Shown: positions 1 through 8,589, counted from the stretch's first letter. The stretch is 64,000 bases of DNA from Saccharomyces paradoxus (GCF_002079055.1 NC_047498.1:248001-312000), one strand, 5' to 3'. The notes: a model not told the origin generated them from the sequence alone. A program made the numbers and translations.

Positions 1-157
1 ATTTTACGAAAACGGCGAAAAGGTGAACAGTTATTTACCTAGCTATTGGTTCTCCAGAACATTGAAATATTACTTGCTATTATTTAGCGATGGTGATGAG
101 GTTTGCCTAGACAAATTTATCCTAACTCAAGGAGGCCATATAATCAAAAAGAAATGA
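1..157 (+). CDS. MNL2: MNL2 C-terminal end (partial), GH47 mannosidase-like protein
   Basis: The frame beginning at base 2 is open for 51 codons and stops with TGA at 155-157. It holds a short motif, FSRTLKYYLLLF, that resembles the C-terminal end of glycoside hydrolase family 47 alpha-mannosidases and mannosidase-like ER proteins, where an xTLKYLYLLF segment closes the barrel. The gene just left of SHM2 in Saccharomyces is YLR057W (MNL2), on the same strand and convergent with SHM2, so position and sequence agree. MNL2 is a putative ER protein with a role inferred in glycoprotein quality control. Only the tail is visible, so catalytic residues cannot be checked. Confidence 0.8.
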   Translation, partial: FYENGEKVNSYLPSYWFSRTLKYYLLLFSDGDEVCLDKFILTQGGHIIKKK

Positions 158-287
158 AGTTAACGTTAGAAATATCGTACGCACATACATACATACACGT
201 ACATATATACATAATGAGAAGAGGAGAAAATGAATACTTATACAGTAATGTTTATTTTTGGAATTAAGTTTTGTTGTGATGATTATT
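158..287. other. Convergent MNL2/SHM2 3' spacer with CATA repeats
   Basis: Short spacer between two converging genes. It contains a run of CATA/TACA repeats at about 185-213, the kind of TA-rich sequence that serves as an efficiency element for yeast 3' end formation. No gene is seen. Confidence 0.5.
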
Positions 288-1697
288 TCACACAGCCAAT
301 GGGTATTCGCCAGCCCAGTCGTAAATTTCCTTTTTCCAAGTGGTCAAAACATCAGAGCCTTCGTCAACCTTGGCTTTAAAGTCCTTTAATCTACAAGCAT
401 CCTTTGGCAAACTTTGTTGAACTTGTTGAGCGAATTCGACAGCCTTGTTAATGTATTGAACAATTCTGTGGAAATCTTCTTCACCCATTCCTCTGGTGGT
501 CATGGCTGGAGCCCCAATACGGACACCACCTGGAACCAAAGCTGATTTATCACCTGGAATAGAGTTTTTGTTCAAAGCAATGTTAATCTTTTCACAAATG
601 TATTCGACACGAGCACCATCAACACCCTTTTCTCTCAAGGATACTAAAACCATGTGAGAGTCGGTACCGTTGGAAACTAATCTGTAGCCCAAGTTCTTGA
701 ATTCGCTTTCCAAAGCCTTGGCATTCTTCAAGACTTGAGTTTGGTATTCTTTGAATTCTGGGGTAGCAGCTTGCTTCAAAGCAGTAGCCAAAGCAGCAAT
801 TGTATGATTGTGTGGACCACCTTGGTGACCTGGGAAAACAGAAAAGTTAATTGGGTTTTCCAAATCGTATAGAACTTCTTTACCAGTCTTAGGGTTGATA
901 GATCTCACACCTCTTCTGAAGAAAATCATAGCACCACGAGGACCTCTCAAAGACTTATGAGTAGTGGTGGTAACGATATCAGCGTATTCGAAAGGAGATG
1001 GGATGACACCTGCGGCGATCAAACCGGAAATATGGGCCATGTCCACCATCAAGTAGGCACCACATTTGTCAGCAATTTCTCTCATTCTCTTGTAGTCAAT
1101 TAAACGACAGTAAGCTGAAGTACCAGCCACAAGAACCTTTGGTCTATATAGAATGGCGTTCTTTTCTAAGGTATCGTAGTCGATAATACCGGTTTCTGGG
1201 TTAACTCTGTATGGGAAAGATTCAAAGTATGTGGAAACAGCAGAAATTTTTCTGTTTTCAGTAGCGTAACCGTGAGACAAATGGCCACCATCTGGCAAGT
1301 ATAGACCCATCAATCTTTCATGAGGCTTCATAATAGCTTGGTAAACTTGCAAATTAGCAGGAGAGCCAGATAGAGTTTGGACGTTAACACCCCATTTGTC
1401 AGGAGTAACGTGGAAGGCTTTCAAAGCTCTTTGTTGACATAGAATTTCCATTCTGTCAATGTGTTCGTTACCACCGTAGTAACGGGCACCTGGATAACCT
1501 TCAGAGTATTTGTTGGATAATGGAGTTCCAAGGGCGTCGAAAACAGAGGTGGAGGTGAAGTTTTCAGAAGCAATCAAATCGATGGAGTGCTTTTGTCTTT
1601 CAATTTCATCCTTGATGATAGAGTCGACTTCAGGGTCGGTGTCGACCAAATGAGAGGTGATCAACTTGTGATGAGCGTCGGATAGAGTGTAGGGCAT
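288..1697 (-). CDS. SHM2: Cytosolic serine hydroxymethyltransferase
   Basis: Interconverts serine plus tetrahydrofolate with glycine plus 5,10-methylene-THF, feeding one-carbon units to purine, thymidylate and methionine synthesis. The 469-residue protein has the normal length for the cytosolic isozyme and no N-terminal targeting extension, unlike mitochondrial Shm1. The pyridoxal-phosphate lysine sits in TTTTHKSLRGPRG (Lys about 248). The substrate-binding YSEGYPGxRYYGG segment is at about 64-76. The codon bias is strong, with many preferred codons, as for an abundant enzyme. The upstream region carries two TGACTC elements and a TATA box, matching known Bas1/Gcn4 control of this gene. The sequence appears identical or nearly so to S. 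cerevisiae Shm2. Confidence 0.97.
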   Translation of the reverse strand: MPYTLSDAHHKLITSHLVDTDPEVDSIIKDEIERQKHSIDLIASENFTSTSVFDALGTPLSNKYSEGYPGARYYGGNEHIDRMEILCQQRALKAFHVTPDKWGVNVQTLSGSPANLQVYQAIMKPHERLMGLYLPDGGHLSHGYATENRKISAVSTYFESFPYRVNPETGIIDYDTLEKNAILYRPKVLVAGTSAYCRLIDYKRMREIADKCGAYLMVDMAHISGLIAAGVIPSPFEYADIVTTTTHKSLRGPRGAMIFFRRGVRSINPKTGKEVLYDLENPINFSVFPGHQGGPHNHTIAALATALKQAATPEFKEYQTQVLKNAKALESEFKNLGYRLVSNGTDSHMVLVSLREKGVDGARVEYICEKINIALNKNSIPGDKSALVPGGVRIGAPAMTTRGMGEEDFHRIVQYINKAVEFAQQVQQSLPKDACRLKDFKAKVDEGSDVLTTWKKEIYDWAGEYPLAV

Positions 1698-2042
1698 GGT
1701 AAGAAGTGTTCAGTCTAAGCTGTTGTGGTTTGCTATGGGGTAGTATCTTTCGTAGGAGTTACTACAAAAAGGAAAGATGACTGAAACGTAAAGTAAGGGA
1801 AGCAAGCTCTGCATTATATATAAAACAAGTTGAAGAAGACTCATGGTTGGTCTAAGATGATTATGAATTTAAAAATTATACAGAGTAAAAACGACACAAG
1901 CGAGAAACGAGAAACTCAAGAGATAGAGTCAAACCTTTATGGCCAAAGCAACCTGAAAGGGTCATTTTGGACCAGGAGTCATGTTTCGTGTGTGAAATAT
2001 TGTGAAAAATTTCACTTCCTTTTTCTTTTTTTTTTTTTCACA
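1698..2042 (-). promoter_or_regulatory. SHM2 promoter region and REX2 3' end
   Basis: Gap between two leftward genes, so it holds the SHM2 promoter and the REX2 terminator. On the minus strand a TATATATAA-type TATA box lies at about 1814-1824, some 120 bp before the SHM2 ATG. Two TGACTC hexamers (read as GAGTCA on the plus strand) lie at 1926-1931 and 1976-1981. A T-rich tract at about 2020-2039 is next to the REX2 stop codon. Confidence 0.6.
1926..1981 (-). promoter_or_regulatory. Pair of TGACTC (Bas1/Gcn4-type) sites upstream of SHM2
   Basis: GAGTCA occurs at 1926-1931 and at 1976-1981, exactly 50 bp apart and about 229 and 279 bp before the SHM2 ATG. TGACTC is the core bound by Bas1 and by Gcn4. 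SHM2 is known to be induced with the purine and one-carbon genes by Bas1/Pho2. The motif is seen; the binding is inferred. Confidence 0.6.
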
Positions 2043-2852
2043 TTAAAAATCGGTGCGTTGTCTTTTCAAAGATGAGGTAGATGAAGATGGTGACTCCGGC
2101 TGCTCAGGCCCGATTGACTCGACCGACTCTGTCTCCTGTGGTGGCTTCAAGTAGTTGTCCATATACCATTGCAATTGGGCTATGCTCTCTTTGATGTCAC
2201 TGTAAGCAGTGTGGGCAGCTTCTTTCTTTGGATTACGTGCTTGTAGAGCGGGATTGTGTCTACGGGCAACTTCCATGATGCTGCTGACGTCAATTATTCT
2301 GTAAAAGAGATGATCGATGACCTTGGGAAACTCGCGGACCATGAACAAACGGTCCATATGCACACTGTTGCCTGCCAGGACGCCGACGTTTTTATCTGGA
2401 ATGTAACGCTGGATGTACTCGAGCAGCTCGTCTTCTACCTGGGCCAAGGTCTTGTCACTTGCCAAGACCTTGGCTGTGAGACCACTGTCGCCATGGTGCT
2501 CGATACACCACTGGTTCATTTTGTTCATCACCTCGGGACCATAGTGAATGACGCTCTCATAGTGCGACTCCCCTTGGCCATCGGCCGCTTTGACGGGCGT
2601 CAGATGTCCATCGGTGATGATGCAACAGATCTCGATAATTCTGTCATTTACGTGGTCCAGGCCAGTCATCTCGCAGTCGATCCAGACCAGGGGTTTAAAC
2701 AGCTTGGTTTTAGGTTCGGGTGTTTGTGCCATTGATTGCAGGTTTTCAATGGTTCGAGGTCGTAAGTACTGTGAAATGGATCTTTTGTACAGCAGAAGGA
2801 GGCCGGGTCGGGTGCGTGCTATGGTTCTTGCCGGAAACAGTAACCACTTCAT
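2043..2852 (-). CDS. REX2: 3'-5' RNA exonuclease Rex2 (oligoribonuclease family, mitochondrial)
   Basis: DEDDh-family 3'-5' exoribonuclease, orthologous to bacterial oligoribonuclease (Orn) and human REXO2. It degrades short RNA fragments and helps mature U4 and U5 snRNAs and RNase P RNA. The 269-residue protein shows the five acidic/histidine residues: Asp59 and Glu61 in WIDCEMTGLD, Asp167 in GNSVHMDRLF, and His214 and Asp219 in the H-x4-D motif HTAYSD. The first 40 residues are basic and Ser/Arg-rich without acidic residues until the domain, a likely mitochondrial presequence. A second ATG (Met41, codon at 2730-2732) stands directly before the catalytic domain. The C-terminal tail is Ser/Pro-rich and poorly conserved. 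Confidence 0.96.
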   Translation of the reverse strand: MKWLLFPARTIARTRPGLLLLYKRSISQYLRPRTIENLQSMAQTPEPKTKLFKPLVWIDCEMTGLDHVNDRIIEICCIITDGHLTPVKAADGQGESHYESVIHYGPEVMNKMNQWCIEHHGDSGLTAKVLASDKTLAQVEDELLEYIQRYIPDKNVGVLAGNSVHMDRLFMVREFPKVIDHLFYRIIDVSSIMEVARRHNPALQARNPKKEAAHTAYSDIKESIAQLQWYMDNYLKPPQETESVESIGPEQPESPSSSTSSLKRQRTDF

Positions 2853-3284
2853 CTTGATCTCTTCTATTTATTTGTGAAAGTTCCTTTTCTTTTTTTCTAT
2901 TTTCTTTGCAAATTGAAAAGTTCACACTGATTTTTTATTAGTTCTTGAGTGCCCAACTTCGAAAGGGAAAAAGAAACACCCCAAAGGAGTGCGAGTATAT
3001 ATAAGGCTCGAATTGTATGCATGTGCATTTATTCGGTGGCTGTTATTGGAGCTGGGCCTGTAAGATTGTCCCAGATGACTACAACCCTTGTATAAAAGTA
3101 CATCTTCTTGGTTCTTTATCACAACACACGAGGTGACCGATTTGTTTAAAATCAGCACTAAAAAAGAAAGGAAAATTGAAGGAAATGAAAAATTTTCAAT
3201 GGATTTCTCGAAAGCCTGGAGTTAGTCAAAGGTTCTAAGAACAGGGCAGAATAGCATACCACACATCAATAACACCGAGCCAGC
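2853..3284. promoter_or_regulatory. Divergent REX2/FRS1 promoter region
   Basis: Spacer of 432 bp between the two start codons, shared by REX2 (left) and FRS1 (right). A TATATATAAG element lies at 2995-3004. T-rich tracts at about 2886-2912 are near the REX2 start. I recognised no specific activator site. Confidence 0.5.
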
Positions 3285-5072
3285 ATGCCTACCGTCTCCG
3301 TGAACAAGCAGCAATTATTTGATCTTCTAGGCAAAAACTACACCTCCCAAGAGTTCGACGAATTATGTTTTGAATTCGGTATGGAAATGGACGAGGATAC
3401 CACAGAAGAGGCCTTGAAAACTGGGGAAGAGCCGGAATTGAAGCTTGACATTAGTGCCAACCGTTACGATTTACTTTGTATCGAAGGTATTTCGCAGTCA
3501 TTGAACGAATACTTGGAACGTAAAGAAAGACCTGACTATAAACTAAGTAAGCCATCCACTAAATTGATCATTGACAAATCAACGGAACAAATTAGACCTT
3601 TTGCTACGGCTGCCGTGTTGAGAAATATCAAGCTTAATGAAAAATCGTACGCTTCTTTTATTGCCTTGCAAGATAAACTACATGCCAATCTTTGTAGAAA
3701 CAGAAGTTTGGTTGCCATGGGTACTCATGATTTGGATTCCATTGAAGGTCCATTCCATTACAGAGCCCTACCACCAAAGGACATCAAGTTCGTACCATTG
3801 AATCAAGCCCAGGAGTTTACCGGTGACAAATTGATCGAGTTTTATAAATCTCCAGAACAGAAAAACAACATAGGAAAATACGTTCACATTATTGAGGATT
3901 CCCCAGTCTTCCCAGTCATTATGGACAGCAAAGACCGTGTTTGCTCCTTGCCACCATTGATCAATAGTGAACATTCAAAGATCTCTGTGGACACCCGCAA
4001 CATTTTGATTGATATTACCGCAACCGATAAGACGAAAGCTGAAATTGTTTTGAATATATTAACTACGATGTTTTCACGTTATTGTGACGAACCATTCACA
4101 GTCGAACCTGTAGAAATTGTCTCTGAACACAACGGGCAATCGCGCTTGGCGCCAAACTTCAACAATAGAATTATGGATGTCTCCATTAAGTACATCAACT
4201 CCTGTCTTGGCCTAGATCAATCCGCCGATGAAATCGCTCATTGTTTAAAGAAGATGTCGTTACACGCCGTTCAAGCAAAGGAGGACAAGGACATCTTACA
4301 CGTTGACATTCCGGTAACTAGACCAGACATTTTACACGCCTGTGATATAATGGAAGATGCCGCTGTCGGTTATGGTTTCAACAATTTGCCAAAGGGTGAA
4401 AAACTGTCCAACGCCAACTTCATCGCGAAACCATTACCAATCAACAAGGTTTCTGACATTTTCAGAATTGCATCCTCTCAAGCCACATGGGTCGAAGTTC
4501 TACCATTGACCTTATGTTCACACGATGAAAACTTTAAATTTTTAAGACAATCTGACAACAATGATTTAGCTGTCAAATTGGCCAACCCAAAAACTTTGGA
4601 ATACCAAGTTGTTAGAACCACTTTATTGCCAGGTATTCTGAAAACTGTCAAGGAAAACAGAAAGCATTCCTTACCAATAAAAGTCTTTGAAACTGGTGAT
4701 GTTGTCTTCAAAGACGAAAAACTAGAAAGGAAGGCTTACAATGAACGTCACTGGGCTGCAATTTACGTAGGTAAAAATTCTGGATTTGAAATTATTCAAG
4801 GATTATTGGGTAAAATCATGCAAACTTTTAGAACAGAGTGGATTGCTGACTACGGTGCTGCCGCTTCTGGCAGAGGCTACTGGATTGAAGAAGACGATTC
4901 TGTGAAAACCTACTTCCCAGGTAGAGGCGCCAAGGTTATGTTCAGATCCAAAGAAGGTGCTGAGCCAAAGCAAATTGGTCACTTGGGTGTCTTGCATCCT
5001 GAAGTCATGATGAATTTCGACGTTCCATTCGCTGCATCCTTCGTAGAGGTTAATGCCGAAGTCTTCCTATAA
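3285..5072 (+). CDS. FRS1: Phenylalanyl-tRNA synthetase beta subunit, cytosolic
   Basis: Beta chain of the alpha2-beta2 cytosolic phenylalanyl-tRNA synthetase, which works with the catalytic alpha chain (Frs2) to charge tRNA-Phe. At 595 residues it is the size of eukaryotic/archaeal beta subunits, shorter than the bacterial form because the tRNA-binding and anticodon-binding extensions are absent. A B3/B4 domain (about residues 115-275) carries the tRNA-interacting and editing region. A B5 domain follows at about 295-370, with the characteristic [20 protein letters not shown] segment. The C-terminal part is a synthetase-like fold without catalytic motifs. Codon bias is moderate to high. The ATG at 3285 is the first in frame. 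Confidence 0.97.
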   Translation: MPTVSVNKQQLFDLLGKNYTSQEFDELCFEFGMEMDEDTTEEALKTGEEPELKLDISANRYDLLCIEGISQSLNEYLERKERPDYKLSKPSTKLIIDKSTEQIRPFATAAVLRNIKLNEKSYASFIALQDKLHANLCRNRSLVAMGTHDLDSIEGPFHYRALPPKDIKFVPLNQAQEFTGDKLIEFYKSPEQKNNIGKYVHIIEDSPVFPVIMDSKDRVCSLPPLINSEHSKISVDTRNILIDITATDKTKAEIVLNILTTMFSRYCDEPFTVEPVEIVSEHNGQSRLAPNFNNRIMDVSIKYINSCLGLDQSADEIAHCLKKMSLHAVQAKEDKDILHVDIPVTRPDILHACDIMEDAAVGYGFNNLPKGEKLSNANFIAKPLPINKVSDIFRIASSQATWVEVLPLTLCSHDENFKFLRQSDNNDLAVKLANPKTLEYQVVRTTLLPGILKTVKENRKHSLPIKVFETGDVVFKDEKLERKAYNERHWAAIYVGKNSGFEIIQGLLGKIMQTFRTEWIADYGAAASGRGYWIEEDDSVKTYFPGRGAKVMFRSKEGAEPKQIGHLGVLHPEVMMNFDVPFAASFVEVNAEVFL

Positions 5073-5106
5073 TGTAATGTTCTAAAAAAATTTCACTGAT
5101 TTTATA

Positions 5107-5158
5107 AAACATATATAGATAGATAGGTATATATATATATATCTATATATAGAAATAC
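5107..5158. repeat. AT/GATA low-complexity repeat
   Basis: Run of alternating TA dinucleotides with interspersed GATA units immediately downstream of the FRS1 stop codon. Such repeats commonly differ in length between strains. Confidence 0.7.
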
Positions 5159-5247
5159 ACTAAAGTTTACTATGTTCTGTGTAAATATTACTGCCCTTTC
5201 TGAGTAAATGCATTTACTTAACCTTCGGAGACAGCTTTTTTTGCAGA

Positions 5248-5283
5248 ACATCAGTACATTTAAGATATACATCCATACATTTA
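5248..5283 (+). promoter_or_regulatory. Tandem Rap1-type sites of RPL22A
   Basis: ACATCAGTACATTTA at 5248-5262 and ACATCCATACATTTA at 5269-5283 are near-identical direct repeats spaced 21 bp, about two helical turns. They lie 210-245 bp before the RPL22A ATG. Both resemble the ribosomal-protein-gene form of the Rap1 site (ACATCCGTACATT). Paired Rap1 sites in this position are the norm for yeast ribosomal protein genes. Confidence 0.7.
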
Positions 5284-5492
5284 TGCTTGCTTTTTCTCTT
5301 CCCTCCTCTCTGCGCGTTTCTTTTGAAGAAATCCTCAGACTGCCACGCACAATTTTGCCGAGAGATTTCCAAAAAATTTCAAACTATTATTCAGCTACAT
5401 ACCATATGAACTTTGATAATTGAGATATACGACTTTACCTTTTCTTTACTAATATCAAATTAAAAATAACCAAAACAACAGATTAAGAAACA

Positions 5493-6256
5493 ATGGCCCC
5501 AAACGTATGATACATTAATGGAATCCGCACCCGATTACGAAGTCTATGTTTTACTGTTATTGTAATGATCGATTGCACGCGAGTAACAAGGAAAGAAAGT
5601 ACAACCAAAAAAATAAAAAAAAGTAAATTGTAAGAAATGAAGAAGCGTCTATGTGTTTAGTTGCTTTTCTGTATTTTAAAAATTCACTGACTTGAACATT
5701 GAACCCTATATCGACTCCCTTACCTTCTTTTTGTCCGTTTCTGAATGTTCTTTTTGTTTGAGGTTCTCATATGTGATTGTTAATAGCAGTAGGCAACTTT
5801 GTGGTCTCGGGATGAAAAAAAATCATGGAATATTCGTTTTTTACTAACAGTACTATTCTGGAAATTTTTATTAATTTTCAAACTTTAAATTTTTTGGTAT
5901 AGACTTCCAGAAAGCAAAAGATTGCCAAGACCTTTACCGTCGATGTCTCTTCTCCAACTGAAAACGGTGTCTTCGACCCAGCTTCCTACGCTAAGTACTT
6001 GATCGACCACATCAAGGTCGACGGTGCTATTGGTAACTTGGGTAACGCTGTCACTGTCACTGAAGATGGTACCGTTGTTACTGTTGTTTCCACCGCCAAG
6101 TTCTCTGGTAAGTATTTGAAGTACTTAACAAAGAAGTACTTGAAGAAGAACCAATTGAGAGACTGGATCAGATTTGTCTCTACCAAGACCAACGAATACA
6201 GATTGGCCTTCTACCAAGTCACTCCAGAAGAAGACGAAGAAGAAGACGAAGAATAG
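5493..6256 (+). CDS. RPL22A: Ribosomal protein eL22 (Rpl22A), spliced: exons 5493-5504 and 5903-6256
   Basis: Non-essential protein of the 60S subunit. Exon 1 is just 12 bp (Met-Ala-Pro-Asn). Exon 2 begins at 5903 with Thr-Ser-Arg-Lys and ends with TAG at 6254-6256. Joined, they encode 121 residues, the family length, ending in an acidic tail of Glu and Asp. The open frame in exon 2 has no suitable ATG of its own at the right place, so the splice is needed to restore the conserved N-terminus. Codon bias is very strong. Rpl22 protein is known to inhibit splicing of its own transcripts through the intron, so the intron is probably regulatory. Promoter Rap1 sites are at 5248-5283. Confidence 0.95.
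5505..5902 (+). other. RPL22A: RPL22A intron (398 nt)
   Basis: The intron begins GTATGA, one base off the yeast consensus GTATGT. It contains a perfect branch point TACTAAC at 5842-5848 and ends TATAG at 5898-5902, so the branch-to-acceptor distance is about 55 nt. Its length fits the long introns of ribosomal protein genes. Confidence 0.9.
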
Positions 6257-6567
6257 ATTCATTAATATTATTTTAAATAGAGCATAATTTTTGTATAATT
6301 AAAATCTTCTAAACCTAATAAATATATTTAGTGAATGTGATTCGAAGTCTAAAAGAAAGAAATTCAGTGAGTCCTTTCTGCATTCTTTTTTTTTTTTTTT
6401 TTTTTTTTTTTTGAATTTAAATGCATCTCATCTCAGGGTCTCTTTTTGCACGTTTTATACAGACATTGCTTATGAGCTGCGTTTTCCTTTTAATTTATTA
6501 AGCATTTTTTAAATATATATCTAAACTTTTGTACAGAATCGTTACTCGTCCAAAGTTCCCAATCAAT
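6257..6567. promoter_or_regulatory. RPL22A 3' region and BMT6 promoter/leader
   Basis: 311 bp between two rightward genes. AT-rich 3' end signals lie at about 6260-6330. A perfect run of 27 T residues follows at 6386-6412, a nucleosome-excluding tract common in yeast promoters. An ATG at 6472-6474 lies in the BMT6 frame but is closed after nine codons by TAA at 6499-6501. Confidence 0.6.
6386..6412 (+). repeat. Poly(dT) tract, 27 bp
   Basis: Uninterrupted homopolymer about 155-180 bp before the BMT6 start. Poly(dA:dT) tracts resist nucleosome formation and mark constitutive promoters. The length as sequenced may be inexact. Confidence 0.85.
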
Positions 6568-7563
6568 ATGAATCCCAAAAGAGTCGCCCAATTGCCCGTT
6601 CACAATGAATCTACGCTGTCACCACAGGAAATAATCGATCTTTTTAAAATAACATTCTTAGAAGAGCTATATCCGAAAGATCAAGACGATGAAGAGTCGC
6701 CATTAATTGAGCAAATACAGGTGGTCAAATCTGACCTTTATAACAGAGATTATAATGCTGCTTTCAATAGCGTATCGAAAAGAATAGCGTATTGCTGTCG
6801 TTGGTCACCGTCCAGGGCAACAGGTTACGCTTCAGTATTTGCACATTTCCCTGAGCTTCTGAAGATTATCAGATGCGAAATTGCTGATAAGGACTCAAAC
6901 GTGCTATGTATTGGTGGTGGTGCTGGTGGCGAGCTAGTTGCATTAGCAAGCATATTCACTTTATCTAGAGATTTCTCCTCTAAATTTGCCTCTGCTTTGA
7001 AAATAGACAATGAAGTAAACAGAAAACCAAGAGCTTTAAACATAGAACTAGTAGACATCGCTGATTGGTCCACAGTTGTTGAAAGGCTAACGGCAACAAT
7101 AAAATCGAAATGGCTATACGATGGTTCAGAAGCAGAATCATTCAACGTTAACTATACCCATAAAGACTGCCTACAAATGACAGAACCACAGGATATCAAG
7201 ACATACCAAAGTCTCGACCTGATAACTCTGCTTTTTACTACAAATGAATTATTTACACAGAAAAAAGTGGAAAGTATTAAATTCCTACAACGGCTAAACG
7301 AGAACTGTGCCCCCGGTTGTCATCTTCTCATACTGGAAAGTGCAGGAAGCTATTCCCACATTACTATCAACAACAAGAAGTTCCCAATTCAATTTCTTAT
7401 CGATACTATCTTAATAGGAAACAGAAAGGATAAAAGAACGACGGGTCCATGGTCACTAGTATCGGAGAACGACAGTATTTGGTACAGAATGGACCCCAAA
7501 ATTGACTACTCGATTCCGTTGGAAAATATGCGCTTCTTTTACCGTCTTTATGTCAAGAATTAA
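6568..7563 (+). CDS. BMT6: 25S rRNA (uridine-N3) methyltransferase Bmt6
   Basis: S-adenosylmethionine-dependent methyltransferase that makes one of the two N3-methyluridines of 25S rRNA (m3U2843 in S. cerevisiae numbering). From the first usable ATG the protein has 331 residues. Its SAM-binding glycine loop NVLCIGGGAGGE is at about 111-122, preceded by the conserved YCCRWSPSRATGYASVF segment at 75-91. The frame stays open upstream to 6502, but no ATG lies in that part. An earlier in-frame ATG at 6472 is cut off by TAA at 6499. I recall the S. cerevisiae entry as about 365 residues, which would match a start at that upstream ATG. The start at 6568 is therefore preferred here but not certain. 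Confidence 0.9.
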   Translation: MNPKRVAQLPVHNESTLSPQEIIDLFKITFLEELYPKDQDDEESPLIEQIQVVKSDLYNRDYNAAFNSVSKRIAYCCRWSPSRATGYASVFAHFPELLKIIRCEIADKDSNVLCIGGGAGGELVALASIFTLSRDFSSKFASALKIDNEVNRKPRALNIELVDIADWSTVVERLTATIKSKWLYDGSEAESFNVNYTHKDCLQMTEPQDIKTYQSLDLITLLFTTNELFTQKKVESIKFLQRLNENCAPGCHLLILESAGSYSHITINNKKFPIQFLIDTILIGNRKDKRTTGPWSLVSENDSIWYRMDPKIDYSIPLENMRFFYRLYVKN

Positions 7564-7767
7564 CAAGCTTTATGGTGATTTACTGCTCTCTTTCGATTGT
7601 TCTTTCTCGAAAAATTTAGAAAAATTTTTTTCTTCTTCTCATCCACACCGAAAAAAATACTAATAAGAGAGTTGAAAATTCGATTTCGAATCAGAAATAA
7701 AGAAGGGGCCACGAACAAAGAAGACTGATTTTGAATAATTGGAAAGAAAAGGTAGTATAAAACAAGT

Positions 7768-8589
7768 ATGACAGTTCCCAGGAATCGTCCCATGGCGCCA
7801 TTTGGCACCATCATTAAATCAAGAATAAAACAACCCCAGTTTTATTGGTTCATAGGCCATTTTTTAACAATCTTTAACTTTATACAATTTCATCTTTCAA
7901 TCACGTCCAAACAAAACCAATTGTCATGCTATAGGAGATCATTATTCTACATATCCATCACATATGCCATTGTGCTTTACCAGTTTTTCAAAAGTGACCA
8001 GTTGAAGTTCAATTTTACGCTTTTGCGACAAGAGATCAAGAAATTGGATAATTTGCAGTATTTTGCCATGTTATTCATACTTTTTATTTTATCACAGTTC
8101 AACATCATAATCAGTGGCTCGTTATACAGCCCCGTTATCTTTTCAATCTTTCACTTCCTAAACTACTTCAAGGAAAACCTTTTGCCATTTTTGCCCTTGA
8201 TACCACTTAATTTAAAAAATTTGTTGAACTCTAAAATTACAGTATTCATCCAAAACTACAATGGATTTTTCTTACAAATGGCCCAGGTATTTGAAATTAT
8301 CTGCGGATTACGTGTGGGCCTCTTCCTAGTGCCCTTCAATTTGTTCCTGTTATTGGCAAGAAGAGCAAGCGTGTCGTTTGAGGTAGTGGGCACGACGTTG
8401 GCGGGGTTAACGTATGTATGGTTTTTCAAATTAAGGTACTTACAAAGTGAATCTATGAGACAGATATTTAAACAGTATGTTCTTAGGTTGGATGCATATG
8501 TCAGCCGTACTTTGCCCCCATACTGTGCCCGTCTATGGAACGGCTATAAGAATCTCGTCATGGCAGTGTTTTGGAAGATACCTGTGTAA
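7768..8589 (+). CDS. PER33: Per33, TMEM33-family ER/nuclear envelope membrane protein
   Basis: Paralogue of the nucleoporin Pom33 and homologue of human TMEM33. It resides in the ER and nuclear envelope and is linked to nuclear pore distribution. The 273-residue protein has about six hydrophobic segments (roughly 26-43, 57-74, 98-118, 121-135, 170-196 and 203-221), then a C-terminal amphipathic, Arg/Tyr-containing region that in Pom33 binds membranes. Two nearby ATGs (Met1 and Met9) could both serve; the first is chosen and gives the expected length. No catalytic motif is visible. Confidence 0.93.
   Translation: MTVPRNRPMAPFGTIIKSRIKQPQFYWFIGHFLTIFNFIQFHLSITSKQNQLSCYRRSLFYISITYAIVLYQFFKSDQLKFNFTLLRQEIKKLDNLQYFAMLFILFILSQFNIIISGSLYSPVIFSIFHFLNYFKENLLPFLPLIPLNLKNLLNSKITVFIQNYNGFFLQMAQVFEIICGLRVGLFLVPFNLFLLLARRASVSFEVVGTTLAGLTYVWFFKLRYLQSESMRQIFKQYVLRLDAYVSRTLPPYCARLWNGYKNLVMAVFWKIPV

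Larger units (their letters stand above)
5073..5492. promoter_or_regulatory. FRS1 3' region and RPL22A promoter
   Basis: This 420-bp gap holds an (AT)n/GATA-rich stretch at about 5107-5158 just after FRS1, suitable as a polyadenylation efficiency element. Further on are two tandem Rap1-type sites at 5248-5283, followed by T-rich and pyrimidine-rich DNA leading to the RPL22A start. That layout is typical of ribosomal protein promoters. Confidence 0.6.

Noticed and set aside
1830-2075. 81-codon frame between SHM2 and REX2
   Set aside because: It overlaps the SHM2 promoter sites and the REX2 3' end and has low-complexity Lys/Phe-rich content.
2256-2735. 159-codon frame antisense to REX2
   Set aside because: It lies wholly within the conserved exonuclease gene and shows no recognisable domain.
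5986-6192. Antisense frame opposite RPL22A exon 2, at the position of S. cerevisiae BUD28 (YLR062C)
   Set aside because: It overlaps a highly expressed, strongly biased gene and has no independent coding signal. The S. cerevisiae counterpart is a dubious frame whose phenotype is explained by RPL22A.
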